DNA of 64,000 nucleotides from Rhodopirellula islandica (GTDB lineage Bacteria > Planctomycetota > Planctomycetia > Pirellulales > Pirellulaceae). Shown here one piece after another: positions 45,397 to 54,346 of this stretch. The notes beneath the pieces are model-generated. The model had not been told where the DNA came from, made no database searches, and was given only the letters and a program-made list of their open reading frames with translations. The first letter of the stretch is position 1. The number at the start of each line of letters is the position of its first letter. The translations under genes and the position numbers were made by a program. Location of the stretch: the NCBI RefSeq assembly GCF_001027925.1, contig NZ_LECT01000036.1, positions 16,549 to 80,548 of the forward strand. Reading direction: 5' to 3'.

Positions 45397-46527
45397 TCAC
45401 AGTGTTGGGAGCGAGGCCTTGGGCGGCGCCGAAGCGGCTTTCGCAGCCAGATTTCGGACCAAGGATCGAGCGACTTGATCAAACGGGGCGCGGGCACGGT
45501 GGTCGGTGGCGATGACCTCCGCCAATTTGCCTGCGTCGCCCGCTTCGCGAAGCGTGATGTCGATTGGCAACCCGCCCAAGTAGGGAACACTGAGTTGTTC
45601 GGCTTTGTCGCGTGCCCCGCCACGACCGAAGATGTCGTAGGTCTTGCCGCAATCCGGGCAAGTGAAGCCGCTCATGTTTTCAACCATGCCCGCGATCGGA
45701 ATGTTGACCTTGCGGAACATGCTGATGGCTTTGACGGCATCCAGCAAAGCGACTTCTTGTGGCGTGCAAACCACAACCGCTCCGGTGATCGGAATCGCTT
45801 GGGAGAGCGTCAAGGCGATGTCGCCGGTGCCCGGTGGCATGTCGATGACCAGGTAATCCAGTTCGCCCCAGGATGTGTCTCGAAGGAATTGTTGGATCGA
45901 ACCGTGCAGCATCGGGCCACGCCAGATCACGGCTTGATCGGGTTCCAGCAAGAATCCCATCGACATCACCGGCATGGCGCCAACTGTTTCAGGTGGGACT
46001 CCTGATTCGCCGTTGGGACCGAGGCGAATCGGTTCGATCTTTTTGTCCTCGGAGATCGCCGGTCGTCCTGACAATCCCAGCAGGTGTGGGACGCTGGGGC
46101 CGTACACGTCGGCGTCCATCAGGCCAACGGTTGCCCCCAAGCGACGAAGCGTCAGTGCAAGTGAGGTTGCCACGGTGCTCTTGCCGACGCCGCCCTTGCC
46201 GCTGCCGACCAGGATCACGCTTTTGGCTTTCAAGCCAACCTGGCCCAAACGAGCCGGCGGGCGAGCATGCACAGGTGTTTGCACCTCGATGGTTTTGCCC
46301 GGTGCGACGGTCAGGGCCAGATCGCGAATCGTGTCCGCGATTTCGTCGGCGATCGGTTGGCAGTGGGACGTGATCCCGACGGACAGCTTGATCGTGTCGC
46401 CGTCCAGCGTGATTTCACCCAATTGCCCGGTGCTTTGGATCGGCCGGCCGGTTTCTGGATCCGGGTGTTGGCCGATTCGTTCGCGAAGGGAGGCGATCAG
46501 GGCGTCGGGTTCGACGGGAGTCGTCAT
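45397..46527 (-). CDS. mrp: Mrp/NBP35 (ApbC)-family Fe-S cluster carrier ATPase
   Basis: A 376-residue protein. The N-terminal ~90 residues form a MIP18/DUF59-type domain. The P-loop is the deviant Walker A GSGKGGVGKST (~residue 112), with MDADVYGPS for magnesium, DMPPGTGDIALTLSQ as the Mrp signature, and a C-terminal CPDC pair within MSGFTCPDCGK that binds the bridging cluster. Homologues carry 4Fe-4S clusters to apoproteins. Identity is secure; client proteins are not predictable from the context. Confidence 0.95.
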   Translation of the reverse strand: MTTPVEPDALIASLRERIGQHPDPETGRPIQSTGQLGEITLDGDTIKLSVGITSHCQPIADEIADTIRDLALTVAPGKTIEVQTPVHARPPARLGQVGLKAKSVILVGSGKGGVGKSTVATSLALTLRRLGATVGLMDADVYGPSVPHLLGLSGRPAISEDKKIEPIRLGPNGESGVPPETVGAMPVMSMGFLLEPDQAVIWRGPMLHGSIQQFLRDTSWGELDYLVIDMPPGTGDIALTLSQAIPITGAVVVCTPQEVALLDAVKAISMFRKVNIPIAGMVENMSGFTCPDCGKTYDIFGRGGARDKAEQLSVPYLGGLPIDITLREAGDAGKLAEVIATDHRARAPFDQVARSLVRNLAAKAASAPPKASLPTL

Positions 46528-46566
46528 TTCAAAAACCAGGGGCGATCAAGATCAAAGAAAGCGGTG

Positions 46567-47904
46567 TCACGAGTTGGCATCCAGCAATTCGCCGATGTCC
46601 AGCAGGTGAACTTGGCGTCCGCCTTCGTTCTGGTCAACCGCGTGCGGGCTGTCGATGGCAACGGTTCGGCCATCGGGGCTGCATCTTGGGTGTGTATCAC
46701 AACGCCATTCGCCGGTGTAGCGTTTGGGCGACGGGAAATGGCCCAGGTCAAACCGGCGGTTGCTGGGGACGTGGTACAGATAGACCGTTTGGCGTCGGGA
46801 ACGATCGGGATAGGTGTCGTTGAGAATCCAGTCCCCGTGGTCGCCCGCCAAGTAGGTGTTGTGCCCATTGCTGGGCATTTTGTCAGCCCCCACCGGGCGA
46901 ACGACGTCGGTCTGGTCGTCAAAAACATAGAAGCCGTTGGGTTGGCCGGCGGGACGAGTCCACATCGTCACAGCGTCATCGCCTTTCCAGATGAAGTGCG
47001 AGGTGTATCCGGAAGGGTCCAGCACATGCAGGTCGGATCCGTCCATGTTGGCGGTCAGCATGCGCGTCACGAAACCGCCTTTGTACTGCAGTGTCGCCGG
47101 ATCGAACTCGGGACGATATCGATGCAGCACGATGAAACGTGTGCCGGAGGGATTGATCAGAAGGTGGTTGAAGTAGTGCCAAGCGTCGGCGTGTTTGTCG
47201 CCGTCCGGCCACGGCAATTGAGCGACTTGGGCCAGCGACAGGATCAGTTCGCTGCGACCGGTTTGCAAATCGACCCGCCACACGCCGGATTCCTCGGGGG
47301 CACGCTGGTCGACATGTGGATCAGCCAGGCCGGAGTAACCGTATCCCGGACGGAGGTTGTTGATCCGCCGGAAATCGGCGGACAAACCGGTCCGGCCGTC
47401 TTGGCTGATCGTGTAAATCGGGCGATCGATGGTTCGGGTTTTTCCTGAATCCAAGTCATGGAGACGGCACACGAAGCGGTCGCCATCTTGGTCGTTCCAA
47501 AGCACTCGCTTGCCGTCTTGGCCGACGAACTGCAGCATGCATCCTTGTTGCCATCCCCAAGCTTGGCTGGTGCCCAGCGGGGTCCATTGGTCGTCGTTGG
47601 CCGTGTCAACGTAGCCCACACCAATGCGATCCTCGGCGTTGGGGCTGCGGCCTTCGAAGTCGATTTCATTGGACAACACAAAGCGGCCCGTGGGATCGAA
47701 CTCTTGTTTGTCGTAGTACCCGAACCAGTGGAACTTGGGCCCGTGGGTGATCGTGCGGGTGGGCACGAGCGTTTCCAGGGGCCCTGTTTCGCTCGCCGAT
47801 TCTTTTGCGAACGCAAAGGGGGACGAGTTCGCCAAGAGAGCAGAACCCGCGGCCAGGTTGGTGGCCAGAAACTGACGGCGGTGCAGGGGGGACGATGGGC
47901 GCAT
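46567..47904 (-). CDS. Tat-exported beta-propeller protein, oligogalacturonate lyase-like fold
   Basis: A 445-residue protein with a twin-arginine signal (HRRQFLATNLAAGSALLA). The body repeats WD/TolB-like blades (FDPTGRFVLSNEID, ISQDGRTGLSADF, RPYNHLLINPSGTRF-like FNHLLINPSGTRF, RCSPDGRTVAIDSPH). The WFGYYDKQEFD start and the late GEWRCDTHPRCSPDG block resemble planctomycete proteins annotated near oligogalacturonate lyase. No catalytic residue can be assigned. It probably acts in the periplasm on a carbohydrate or as a binding scaffold. Confidence 0.85.
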   Translation of the reverse strand: MRPSSPLHRRQFLATNLAAGSALLANSSPFAFAKESASETGPLETLVPTRTITHGPKFHWFGYYDKQEFDPTGRFVLSNEIDFEGRSPNAEDRIGVGYVDTANDDQWTPLGTSQAWGWQQGCMLQFVGQDGKRVLWNDQDGDRFVCRLHDLDSGKTRTIDRPIYTISQDGRTGLSADFRRINNLRPGYGYSGLADPHVDQRAPEESGVWRVDLQTGRSELILSLAQVAQLPWPDGDKHADAWHYFNHLLINPSGTRFIVLHRYRPEFDPATLQYKGGFVTRMLTANMDGSDLHVLDPSGYTSHFIWKGDDAVTMWTRPAGQPNGFYVFDDQTDVVRPVGADKMPSNGHNTYLAGDHGDWILNDTYPDRSRRQTVYLYHVPSNRRFDLGHFPSPKRYTGEWRCDTHPRCSPDGRTVAIDSPHAVDQNEGGRQVHLLDIGELLDANS

Positions 47905-48155
47905 CGAGGAGACTCCAGGGGAAAGGAGGGAGGGGAGCTGGGGCGGGAATCGGAGGGCAGGAGGTGGGTGGGCCTAGGGAACGGCCCAGCAGTTTAATGC
48001 ATTGGCTGTGCCCATCGGGGGAGGGAGGGCAACAGGACACGCCGAATCGATCGCCGGCGGCACAGAGGCAGGGCGGGGTGCGTTCCGAAAAACGTGCGGT
48101 CGAGCAGGGGGACCGGGAGAAACGCGGCGATCGAGAATTGCCGCCGAGGCGTCCG

Positions 48156-48359
48156 CTAACGCTGTTCGCGATAGGTGGTGAAGCTGAGAAAAGCCAGCAA
48201 TCCAGCGAAAATGACGAACCCGAAGTTCATCAACATGCTGGCCGACCCGAGGGGAGCCATGTCGCTCATTCCAGCCAGCCCCAGAAGCAAATCGGCTCCG
48301 AACAGCACCAGCAGCAGGATGGACGCCACAAGGCTGATTAGACAAAGAGCCTTGGGCAT
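48156..48359 (-). CDS. Small two-helix membrane protein
   Basis: About 67 residues from the ATG at 48359, which has GAGG about nine bases upstream. Two hydrophobic helices (LCLISLVASILLLVLFGADLL and ASMLMNFGFVIFAGLLAFLSF) are joined by a short turn; the end is TTYREQR. There is no known domain. A good ribosome site and clean helix pattern support a real gene. Function unknown. Confidence 0.6.
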   Translation of the reverse strand: MPKALCLISLVASILLLVLFGADLLLGLAGMSDMAPLGSASMLMNFGFVIFAGLLAFLSFTTYREQR

Positions 48360-48711
48360 GGACGGGAACCTCAATCGATGTCGGAGAATCAGGGTGCAGT
48401 TCGGTCGGGACGGGGCCCGGTTCAGGCGAGCGAGACAGCTCGCGAGGCAAGGATAACAAACTCGCCTTCTAGGTTTGGCCGTCAGTATAGTTCGATGAAA
48501 AGAAAATACCCAAGTTCACGCGATTTCGCCATTTCCTCATCGCAGTTCGGTCGGGTTGGACCGCTCGCAGCAGTTGTCGGGACCCAATCCGCCTATCGTT
48601 TCAAGCGGATCGATGCGACGATAAAGGCATCTGCCACGGGAATTTGTTGTGGCGAGCGCGGTGCGAATTACGCACGCATTTGATGGATAGACCCTCTTTC
48701 GACAGGCAACC
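48360..48711. other. Intergenic, no gene seen
   Basis: About 350 bases between divergent genes. It must hold the promoter of the lgt-headed operon. I see no conserved operator, terminator or clear -35/-10 pair. Confidence 0.45.
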
Positions 48712-50085
48712 ATGCGTCGGACGCTGTTATTGTTCCCACATGAATTCGCGGGCTGGCCCCTTTTTGGGGTGGGTTGGGCGTTGTTTTTTTTGGTGATCGC
48801 CGTGTTGGCCTTTGTGGGCTGGGAATCTCGTCGCGGTGGCGTGGGGGCAGTCGCCGCCATTCGCCAAATCGCTGGCTTTGCCCTGATGGCGGCGGTGATC
48901 TTGGTTTTCGTGGTTCCGCGAACGGAGCTGGTCAACTCGCTGGGCGAACCGGTCGGGGTGGCGGTCCGCGGGTACGGGATGTTCCTGATGCTGGCGGCGA
49001 TCGCGTCGGTGGGCTTGGCTGCCTGGCGGGCGGAGCGTGCCGGATTGGGGGCAGATTCGATTTTGCAGCTGGCCCCCTGGACCTTCATCGGTGGCTTGCT
49101 CGGAGCCCGGATTTTCTATGTCACGCAGTACTTCGAAGATTTTCTGCGGCCGACCTGGACGGAAACGCTGCTGTCGATGGCGGCGCTGAATCAGGGCGGT
49201 TTGGTCGTCTATGGCGGCTTCATCGGTGGGTTCATCGCTTCGTTGATCGCGTTGAAACGGCACGGGACACCGATCTGGCGAATCGGCGATGTGATCATCC
49301 CCTGCATCTTTGTGGGGTTGTTGTTTGGCCGCTTGGGGTGCCTGATGAACGGGTGCTGCTACGGGGGCGCGTGTGAATCCGGGCCATTGGCGGTTCGGTT
49401 CCCGGCTGGATCCCAGGTTCACGCGGAGCAACTGTTGTCGGGCGAGTTGTTGGGAATCCAAGGGCGACCGATCTCATCCGAAGATGAAGTCCCGCCCGGT
49501 CAGTCGCGATTGATCGTGGATGCGGTGCGTCCCGATTCTTTGGCCAGCCAAGCAGGAATTGAAGCCGGGCAAACGTTGAGGATTGCTTTGGACAGTTCTT
49601 ACCGAGACCAGGTGCCGCTGGACCGGCCGGTGGAAGAAGCCCTGCCCGGGGTGTTTGTGCTGGAAAGTGACGAAGTTTTGGCGAGATTTTCGCCGCAGGA
49701 TCTGCCGGCGATTGCGGAGCCCGTTTGGGGCACGCAAATTATCAGTTCTGTTTTTGCAGCCATCATGTTCGTCGTATTGCTGATCGTGGAACGAATCCTG
49801 CACCGAGCACCCAAGCGAACCAGTGACGCCGCGACTGAGCGAGCAATCTCAGGAGGGAGTCGGCCGGGAGTGCTGATGCTGATTGGTTTCATCGCCTATG
49901 GCGTGTTGCGAATCGTGTTGGAATGGATTCGCGTCGATGAGAAAGGTCAGTTTGGAACCTCGTTGTCGATCTCTCAGTGGGTCAGTTTGATGGTCATTGC
50001 GGCCAGTTTGATCGCTCTGTTCATTCGCTGGCGAGGTGTGGCTGGAAACGAGAATGGACCCATGGAAAACGAGAACGATTCATGA
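48712..50085 (+). CDS. lgt: Prolipoprotein diacylglyceryl transferase with PDZ-like insertion
   Basis: A 457-residue polytopic enzyme that moves diacylglycerol from phosphatidylglycerol to the lipobox cysteine of prolipoproteins. Family landmarks are [35 protein letters not shown] (Tyr where E. coli has His103) and [14 protein letters not shown] (~206-219), the GRxGCxxxGCCYG variant. Between SGPLAVRFP (~225) and [11 protein letters not shown] (~338) lies an extra ~105 residues with a PDZ-like patch [19 protein letters not shown], in the extracytoplasmic head. Usual Lgt is ~270-300 residues. The last gene codons overlap the next gene (ATGA). Activity is inferred from the conserved arginine motif. 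Confidence 0.9.
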   Translation: MRRTLLLFPHEFAGWPLFGVGWALFFLVIAVLAFVGWESRRGGVGAVAAIRQIAGFALMAAVILVFVVPRTELVNSLGEPVGVAVRGYGMFLMLAAIASVGLAAWRAERAGLGADSILQLAPWTFIGGLLGARIFYVTQYFEDFLRPTWTETLLSMAALNQGGLVVYGGFIGGFIASLIALKRHGTPIWRIGDVIIPCIFVGLLFGRLGCLMNGCCYGGACESGPLAVRFPAGSQVHAEQLLSGELLGIQGRPISSEDEVPPGQSRLIVDAVRPDSLASQAGIEAGQTLRIALDSSYRDQVPLDRPVEEALPGVFVLESDEVLARFSPQDLPAIAEPVWGTQIISSVFAAIMFVVLLIVERILHRAPKRTSDAATERAISGGSRPGVLMLIGFIAYGVLRIVLEWIRVDEKGQFGTSLSISQWVSLMVIAASLIALFIRWRGVAGNENGPMENENDS

Positions 50086-51080
50086 AGATCGCCTGTTTCA
50101 GCACCAAGCCTTACGACGAGAAATTTTTGTCGGCGGCGGCGGAAAACTTCAGTCATGAAATGGTGTTCTTGGAACACCGCTTGGACGCTTCCACCGTGGT
50201 CTTGGTGGATGGCTGTGACGCCGTTTGCGCATTCGTCAACGACACACTCGATGCGTCCGTTCTGGAGAAGCTCAGCGAGTTTGGGATTGGCTTGCTGGCG
50301 ATGCGGTGTGCTGGCATCAACAACGTGGATTTGGATGCTGCGGCGAAATTCGGAGTCCGAGTCGTGCGGGTCCCTCGCTACTCGCCGTACGCGGTTGCGG
50401 AGCACACGGTGGGGCTGATTTTGACTTTGAATCGCAAGATTCACAAAGCTTACAACCGAGTGCGTGAGAACAACTTTTCCATTGACGGGTTCTTGGGGTT
50501 CGATCTGCACGGACGAACGTTCGGTGTGATTGGAACCGGTGCAATCGGTCGCGTTTTGGCGCGGATCATGAACGGGTTTGGGTGCCGGGTGTTGTTGTAC
50601 GATCCCTACCCGAACGAAGAAGCCAAGCAGCTCGGCGAGTATGTTGCCTTGGAGCGTCTGCTGGCGGAGTCCGACTTGGTTTCGTTGCAGTGCCCGCTGA
50701 CGCCGGAAACACACCATTTGATCAATGCGGATCGACTCAGCAAAATGAAACGTGGCGCGATGTTGGTCAACACATCACGTGGCGGTTTGGTGGACACCTC
50801 GGCGGCCATCGAAGGACTGAAATCCGGGCAATTGGGCGGGTTTGCATTGGATGTGTACGAAGAAGAATCCGGTGTGTTTTTCGAAGACCTTTCTCAGGAA
50901 GTCATGCAGGACGATGTGCTGTCACGATTGATGACGTTTCCCAATGTCTTGATCACTTCCCACCAGGCGTTCTTCACCCGGGAAGCTTTGGAAACGATCG
51001 CTCAAACCACACTTCAGAGCATCGATGCATTCAGTCGGGGTGAAGAATTGGTCAATGAGGTGGTTGCCACACCATCATGA
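50082..51080 (+). CDS. ldhA: D-2-hydroxyacid dehydrogenase, D-lactate dehydrogenase-like
   Basis: A 332-residue NAD-dependent enzyme. N-terminal [16 protein letters not shown] is typical of LdhA. The catalytic Arg/His set is visible: Arg in [15 protein letters not shown], Glu in DVYEEE and His in [12 protein letters not shown]. The NAD-binding motif is [16 protein letters not shown] (~150). It should reduce pyruvate to D-lactate or a related 2-oxoacid. The ATG at 50082 overlaps the lgt stop and is supported by the LdhA-type N-terminus. It overlaps the following methyltransferase in the same way. Its role in the cluster, for example recycling NADH or making a starter acid, is open. Confidence 0.93.
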   Translation: MKIACFSTKPYDEKFLSAAAENFSHEMVFLEHRLDASTVVLVDGCDAVCAFVNDTLDASVLEKLSEFGIGLLAMRCAGINNVDLDAAAKFGVRVVRVPRYSPYAVAEHTVGLILTLNRKIHKAYNRVRENNFSIDGFLGFDLHGRTFGVIGTGAIGRVLARIMNGFGCRVLLYDPYPNEEAKQLGEYVALERLLAESDLVSLQCPLTPETHHLINADRLSKMKRGAMLVNTSRGGLVDTSAAIEGLKSGQLGGFALDVYEEESGVFFEDLSQEVMQDDVLSRLMTFPNVLITSHQAFFTREALETIAQTTLQSIDAFSRGEELVNEVVATPS

Positions 51081-51832
51081 CTTCCGCACGTGTTCGCAGT
51101 GATGAATGGATGGACGATCCGGGGTTAGATCCTGAGCGTCATCGACAAGCTCTGGCTGGATTGGCTCGGTTGAACCGAATCAGTTTGGTTTCAAGGGTCT
51201 TTTATCCTCGGTTGGTCCGCTTGGCGGCCCAGCAGCCGCGGCGGCCTCTGCGGGTCTTGGATGTTGCCAGTGGCAGCGCTGATTTGCCGATCGATTGGCT
51301 GAGGCGAGCCAAACGTCAAGGCATTCGGATGGAAGTCACGTCGCTGGATCGCAGCGAGTACGCGATGGACGTGGCGTTGGAATCGGCCAAGGCTGCCGGC
51401 GTGACGTTGGGAACGGTCGTGCGAGATTGTTTGACCGATGGATTGCCGTCGGGGTTTGATGTCGTGACCAATTCGTTGTTCATGCACCATTTGGAAAACT
51501 ACCAAGCGGTCCGATTGATCCAAGAGATGTGGCGTGTGAGCGAACGCTCGGTGTTGATCTGTGATTTGGATCGTTCGTCCGTCAATCTGGCCTTGGTTGC
51601 CGCCGCGTCTCGTTTGGTTTCGCGGAGTGATGTGGTTCACCACGATGCCACCGCCAGTGTTCGTGCCGCGTTCAGTCGTCCCGAGTTTTCGGCGCTGCTT
51701 CGACAAGCGATGGGGTACGACATTCCGGTCCGGATTTCTTTTCCGTGCCGTTACTTGGCAGTGATTGACCAGGCTTGCGTGGCAGAATTGGCGGGGAGAT
51801 CGTCGCCGATTCTGTCGGGTGCCATTCCGTGA
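51077..51832 (+). CDS. Class I SAM-dependent methyltransferase (PKS-cluster)
   Basis: A 251-residue methyltransferase. SAM-binding motif I is [16 protein letters not shown] (~57), acidic motif II is [10 protein letters not shown], and motif post-I is [15 protein letters not shown], of the Methyltransf_11/12-like type. The N-terminus ([25 protein letters not shown]) is shared by planctomycete relatives beside type III PKS genes. It lies between ldhA and the FAD oxidoreductase, overlapping both (ATGA, GTGA). Methylation of a phenolic hydroxyl or ring carbon of the PKS product is the most plausible role, by analogy with the srs phenolic-lipid operon; that is inference. Confidence 0.9.
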   Translation: MTSARVRSDEWMDDPGLDPERHRQALAGLARLNRISLVSRVFYPRLVRLAAQQPRRPLRVLDVASGSADLPIDWLRRAKRQGIRMEVTSLDRSEYAMDVALESAKAAGVTLGTVVRDCLTDGLPSGFDVVTNSLFMHHLENYQAVRLIQEMWRVSERSVLICDLDRSSVNLALVAAASRLVSRSDVVHHDATASVRAAFSRPEFSALLRQAMGYDIPVRISFPCRYLAVIDQACVAELAGRSSPILSGAIP

Positions 51833-53160
51833 CCGGGGACGACGAAACTCGGGACTTGGGAAAGGTCGCGATCATTGGCGCGGGCGTGGCGGGATCTGCC
51901 GCAGCCATTCGGTTTGCTCAGCGAGGTGCCCGGGTCACGTTGTTCGAAAAGTCGGTGTTCCCACGCGAAAAAGTTTGCGGGTGTTGCTTGGGAGCGGCGG
52001 GATTGGCGGCTTTGGATGCGATTGGCGTTGGTCAATCGGTTCGAGAACGCGGCGTTCCGACGAAGTTCTTCCAAGGTTTCTTTCAATCGTCTTCGTCGAA
52101 AGCGGCTTCCGCGGCAGAAATGAGTGCTTCACGACGGCCTGTGCCTGGTGTCTGCATCGGGTTCCGGGAAGGCGTTGCACTTTCGCGGGCGGAGTTGGAC
52201 CAGCATCTGCTTCAGCTCGCCGTTCAGTCCGGCGTTGAGGTGCGTCAGCCTTGCGAGGCGACCATTGTCAGGGAGTCGCAGGAGCAGGTTTGGATCGAGA
52301 CTGGTTCGGGTTCGCCGGAGACGTTTGATTTGGTGGTTGTGTCGTCGGGGCTGACGGGTCGGTTCCGGCAGCGTGATGCGGCGGATCTTCCGTGGGTTGA
52401 AACCCCCCATGGTCCGATGGGGATTTCCGCGCACATGAGCGAACGTGACGCCCAGCAAATGGGGTGGCAATTGGACCTCGGCGAGATCCAAATGCATTGT
52501 GGAGCAGAGGGTTACGTGGGGATCGTGCGGCTTCCTGGTGGTGCCTTGGATTTGGCGGCCGCGATTCATCCGAGAAGGAAATTGGCTTCCGACACGGGCG
52601 GGGGGCGGCAGGCCATTCAGTCGCAGGTGCTGTCTCTGTTGTTGGCCTCGGGGCGGTTCAATTCATCGCAATCCCAGCAACTGGAGCATTGGTTCTGCGA
52701 GGTCGCTGATTGGCAAACAACCCCGCCGCTGCGGCGAAAACGGGTGAGCGGACGGGGGCGAATCGTCGCGATTGGCGATGCGGCTGGGTACGTGGAACCG
52801 CTCACCGGCGAAGGAATGACCTGGGGAATTGAGAGCGGTTTGGCGGTGGCTGATTTGTGGGCTTTGTATCGGATGCCGCAGATGACGCCTAACGGTGGAG
52901 GCGATTTTGGTGCAAACTGGGACCTTCGAGCATTGAAGTTTCAAACCCGCCGTCGGCAATTGTGTCGCTGGGTCACCAGGATGGTTCGATACCGTCCGGT
53001 TCGCTGGTTCGCATGTCACGGTCTCCGACGTGCAGATTGGTTGGCGGTTCCTTTCACTCGTAGTCTCGCAAACGGCCCGCGTTTCGACACAACGTCCCCC
53101 ATCCACCGCACCGCATCGAGCTTCGCGGACACTTCTCTTCGGACTCACGTCTCTTCATGA
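51829..53160 (+). CDS. FAD-dependent oxidoreductase of the geranylgeranyl reductase/aromatic hydroxylase type
   Basis: About 443 residues. FAD motif: VAIIGAGVAGSAAAIRFA (~10), then TLFEKSVFPREKVCGCCLG, whose CGxxLG-like stretch is typical of geranylgeranyl reductase-type monooxygenases. The second FAD contact is RIVAIGDAAGYVEPLTGEGM (~320). The start GTG at 51829 overlaps the preceding stop; the frame is open upstream but that part lies inside the methyltransferase. In related clusters such flavoproteins hydroxylate an alkylresorcinol ring or reduce a prenyl chain. The substrate is therefore inferred. The C-terminus is basic and Ser/Thr-rich. Confidence 0.9.
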   Translation: MTGDDETRDLGKVAIIGAGVAGSAAAIRFAQRGARVTLFEKSVFPREKVCGCCLGAAGLAALDAIGVGQSVRERGVPTKFFQGFFQSSSSKAASAAEMSASRRPVPGVCIGFREGVALSRAELDQHLLQLAVQSGVEVRQPCEATIVRESQEQVWIETGSGSPETFDLVVVSSGLTGRFRQRDAADLPWVETPHGPMGISAHMSERDAQQMGWQLDLGEIQMHCGAEGYVGIVRLPGGALDLAAAIHPRRKLASDTGGGRQAIQSQVLSLLLASGRFNSSQSQQLEHWFCEVADWQTTPPLRRKRVSGRGRIVAIGDAAGYVEPLTGEGMTWGIESGLAVADLWALYRMPQMTPNGGGDFGANWDLRALKFQTRRRQLCRWVTRMVRYRPVRWFACHGLRRADWLAVPFTRSLANGPRFDTTSPIHRTASSFADTSLRTHVSS

Positions 53161-54263
53161 CTGCCCAGATTCTTTCCATCGCGACGGCTCATCCGACAAA
53201 TCAAGCCGACCTCGCGTTTTCGACCCACTGCGCACAAAGCATGTCGTGCGAGGACGAAACCCAAGCTCTCAAGCTGGCCAAACTCTATCGCCGAACCGGA
53301 GTCGACACACGCGGCAGTGTGCTGGTCGAAAAAGGTGATGCGGGCGAGCTGACCCAGTCGTTCTACCCGCCTTTGGCAGACGGTGCTGATCGTGGGCCCA
53401 CCATGGCCACTCGCAACGAACGGTATGCGGCCGAAGCGCCCGTGCTCGCATGCCGAGCGGGACAAGCTGCTCTGGATGGCAGCGGCATCTCGCCGGACGA
53501 CGTCACGCACGTGGTCACCGTCACTTGCACAGGGTTCACCGCGCCGGGAATCGATGTGCAGCTGATTGACCAGCTCGGCTTGCCAATCACAACCCAGCGA
53601 ATCCAAGTTGGGTTCATGGGTTGCCATGGGTTGGTCAACGCTCTTCGTACCGCACGAGGGTTGGTCGCGGCCGACGCCGATGCGGTGGTCTTGATCGTTT
53701 GCATCGAGCTTTGCAGCCTGCACTATCAGTATGGTTACGACGCTCAGCGGATTGTGTCCGGGTCGTTGTTCGCCGATGGTTCCGCTGGGTTGATTGTTGC
53801 CGGGGACGATTGTCCTGAATCAAGCAGTGTCGATTCCCCGCTGGGCGAAATCGTCTCGGTGGGATCCTGCCTGATTCGCGACAGTCACGATGCCATGACG
53901 TGGCGGATTGGTGACAACGGATTCATCATGACACTCGAATCCAGTGTGCCCGGATTCATTGAAAAGAACCTGCGAGATTTCATCGTGCCTTGGCTGGCGA
54001 AATCGGGATTGGATTTGGATTCGATCGGCGGTTGGGCGGTGCATCCCGGCGGCGTGCGGATTTTGCAGTCGGTCGAAACCGCGTTGGAGTTGCCAGCGGA
54101 CGCGCTGGACATTTCTCGGGAAGTGTTGCGGGAGCACGGCAACATGTCGTCAGCAACGCTCGGGTTTGTTCTGCAGAAGTTCCAGCAACGAAACGTGCCT
54201 GGTCCGTGGTTGATGCTGGGCTTTGGTCCCGGCCTTGAAATCGAAGTCGCCGTCATTCGCTGA
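53157..54263 (+). CDS. Type III polyketide synthase (chalcone/alkylresorcinol synthase-like)
   Basis: A 368-residue homodimeric condensing enzyme. The catalytic triad is readable: Cys156 in GFMGCHGLVN, His296 in WAVHPGGVR, and Asn329 in HGNMSSAT, matching Cys164-His303-Asn336 of plant chalcone synthase. Other landmarks are VTCTGFTAPG (active-site wall) and the end FGPGLEIEVAVIR. It extends a starter acyl-CoA with malonyl units, then cyclises. Starter and ring pattern cannot be read from the sequence. It is the last of five translation-coupled genes (ATGA overlap at 53157); an 83-base gap precedes the next gene. Length is normal. Confidence 0.96.
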   Translation: MTAQILSIATAHPTNQADLAFSTHCAQSMSCEDETQALKLAKLYRRTGVDTRGSVLVEKGDAGELTQSFYPPLADGADRGPTMATRNERYAAEAPVLACRAGQAALDGSGISPDDVTHVVTVTCTGFTAPGIDVQLIDQLGLPITTQRIQVGFMGCHGLVNALRTARGLVAADADAVVLIVCIELCSLHYQYGYDAQRIVSGSLFADGSAGLIVAGDDCPESSSVDSPLGEIVSVGSCLIRDSHDAMTWRIGDNGFIMTLESSVPGFIEKNLRDFIVPWLAKSGLDLDSIGGWAVHPGGVRILQSVETALELPADALDISREVLREHGNMSSATLGFVLQKFQQRNVPGPWLMLGFGPGLEIEVAVIR

Positions 54264-54346
54264 GCGATTGCGACTGCTTCTCGGGGGAGCGTCACTTTTG
54301 GCCCGGAGGTCTTCTGACAGGGCCGGGCCGAGGGTATTCTGTTGGC

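Noticed and set aside
48378..48683. 101-codon plus-strand frame upstream of lgt
   Set aside because: Mixed composition, no domain, and it overlaps the region expected to hold the lgt promoter.
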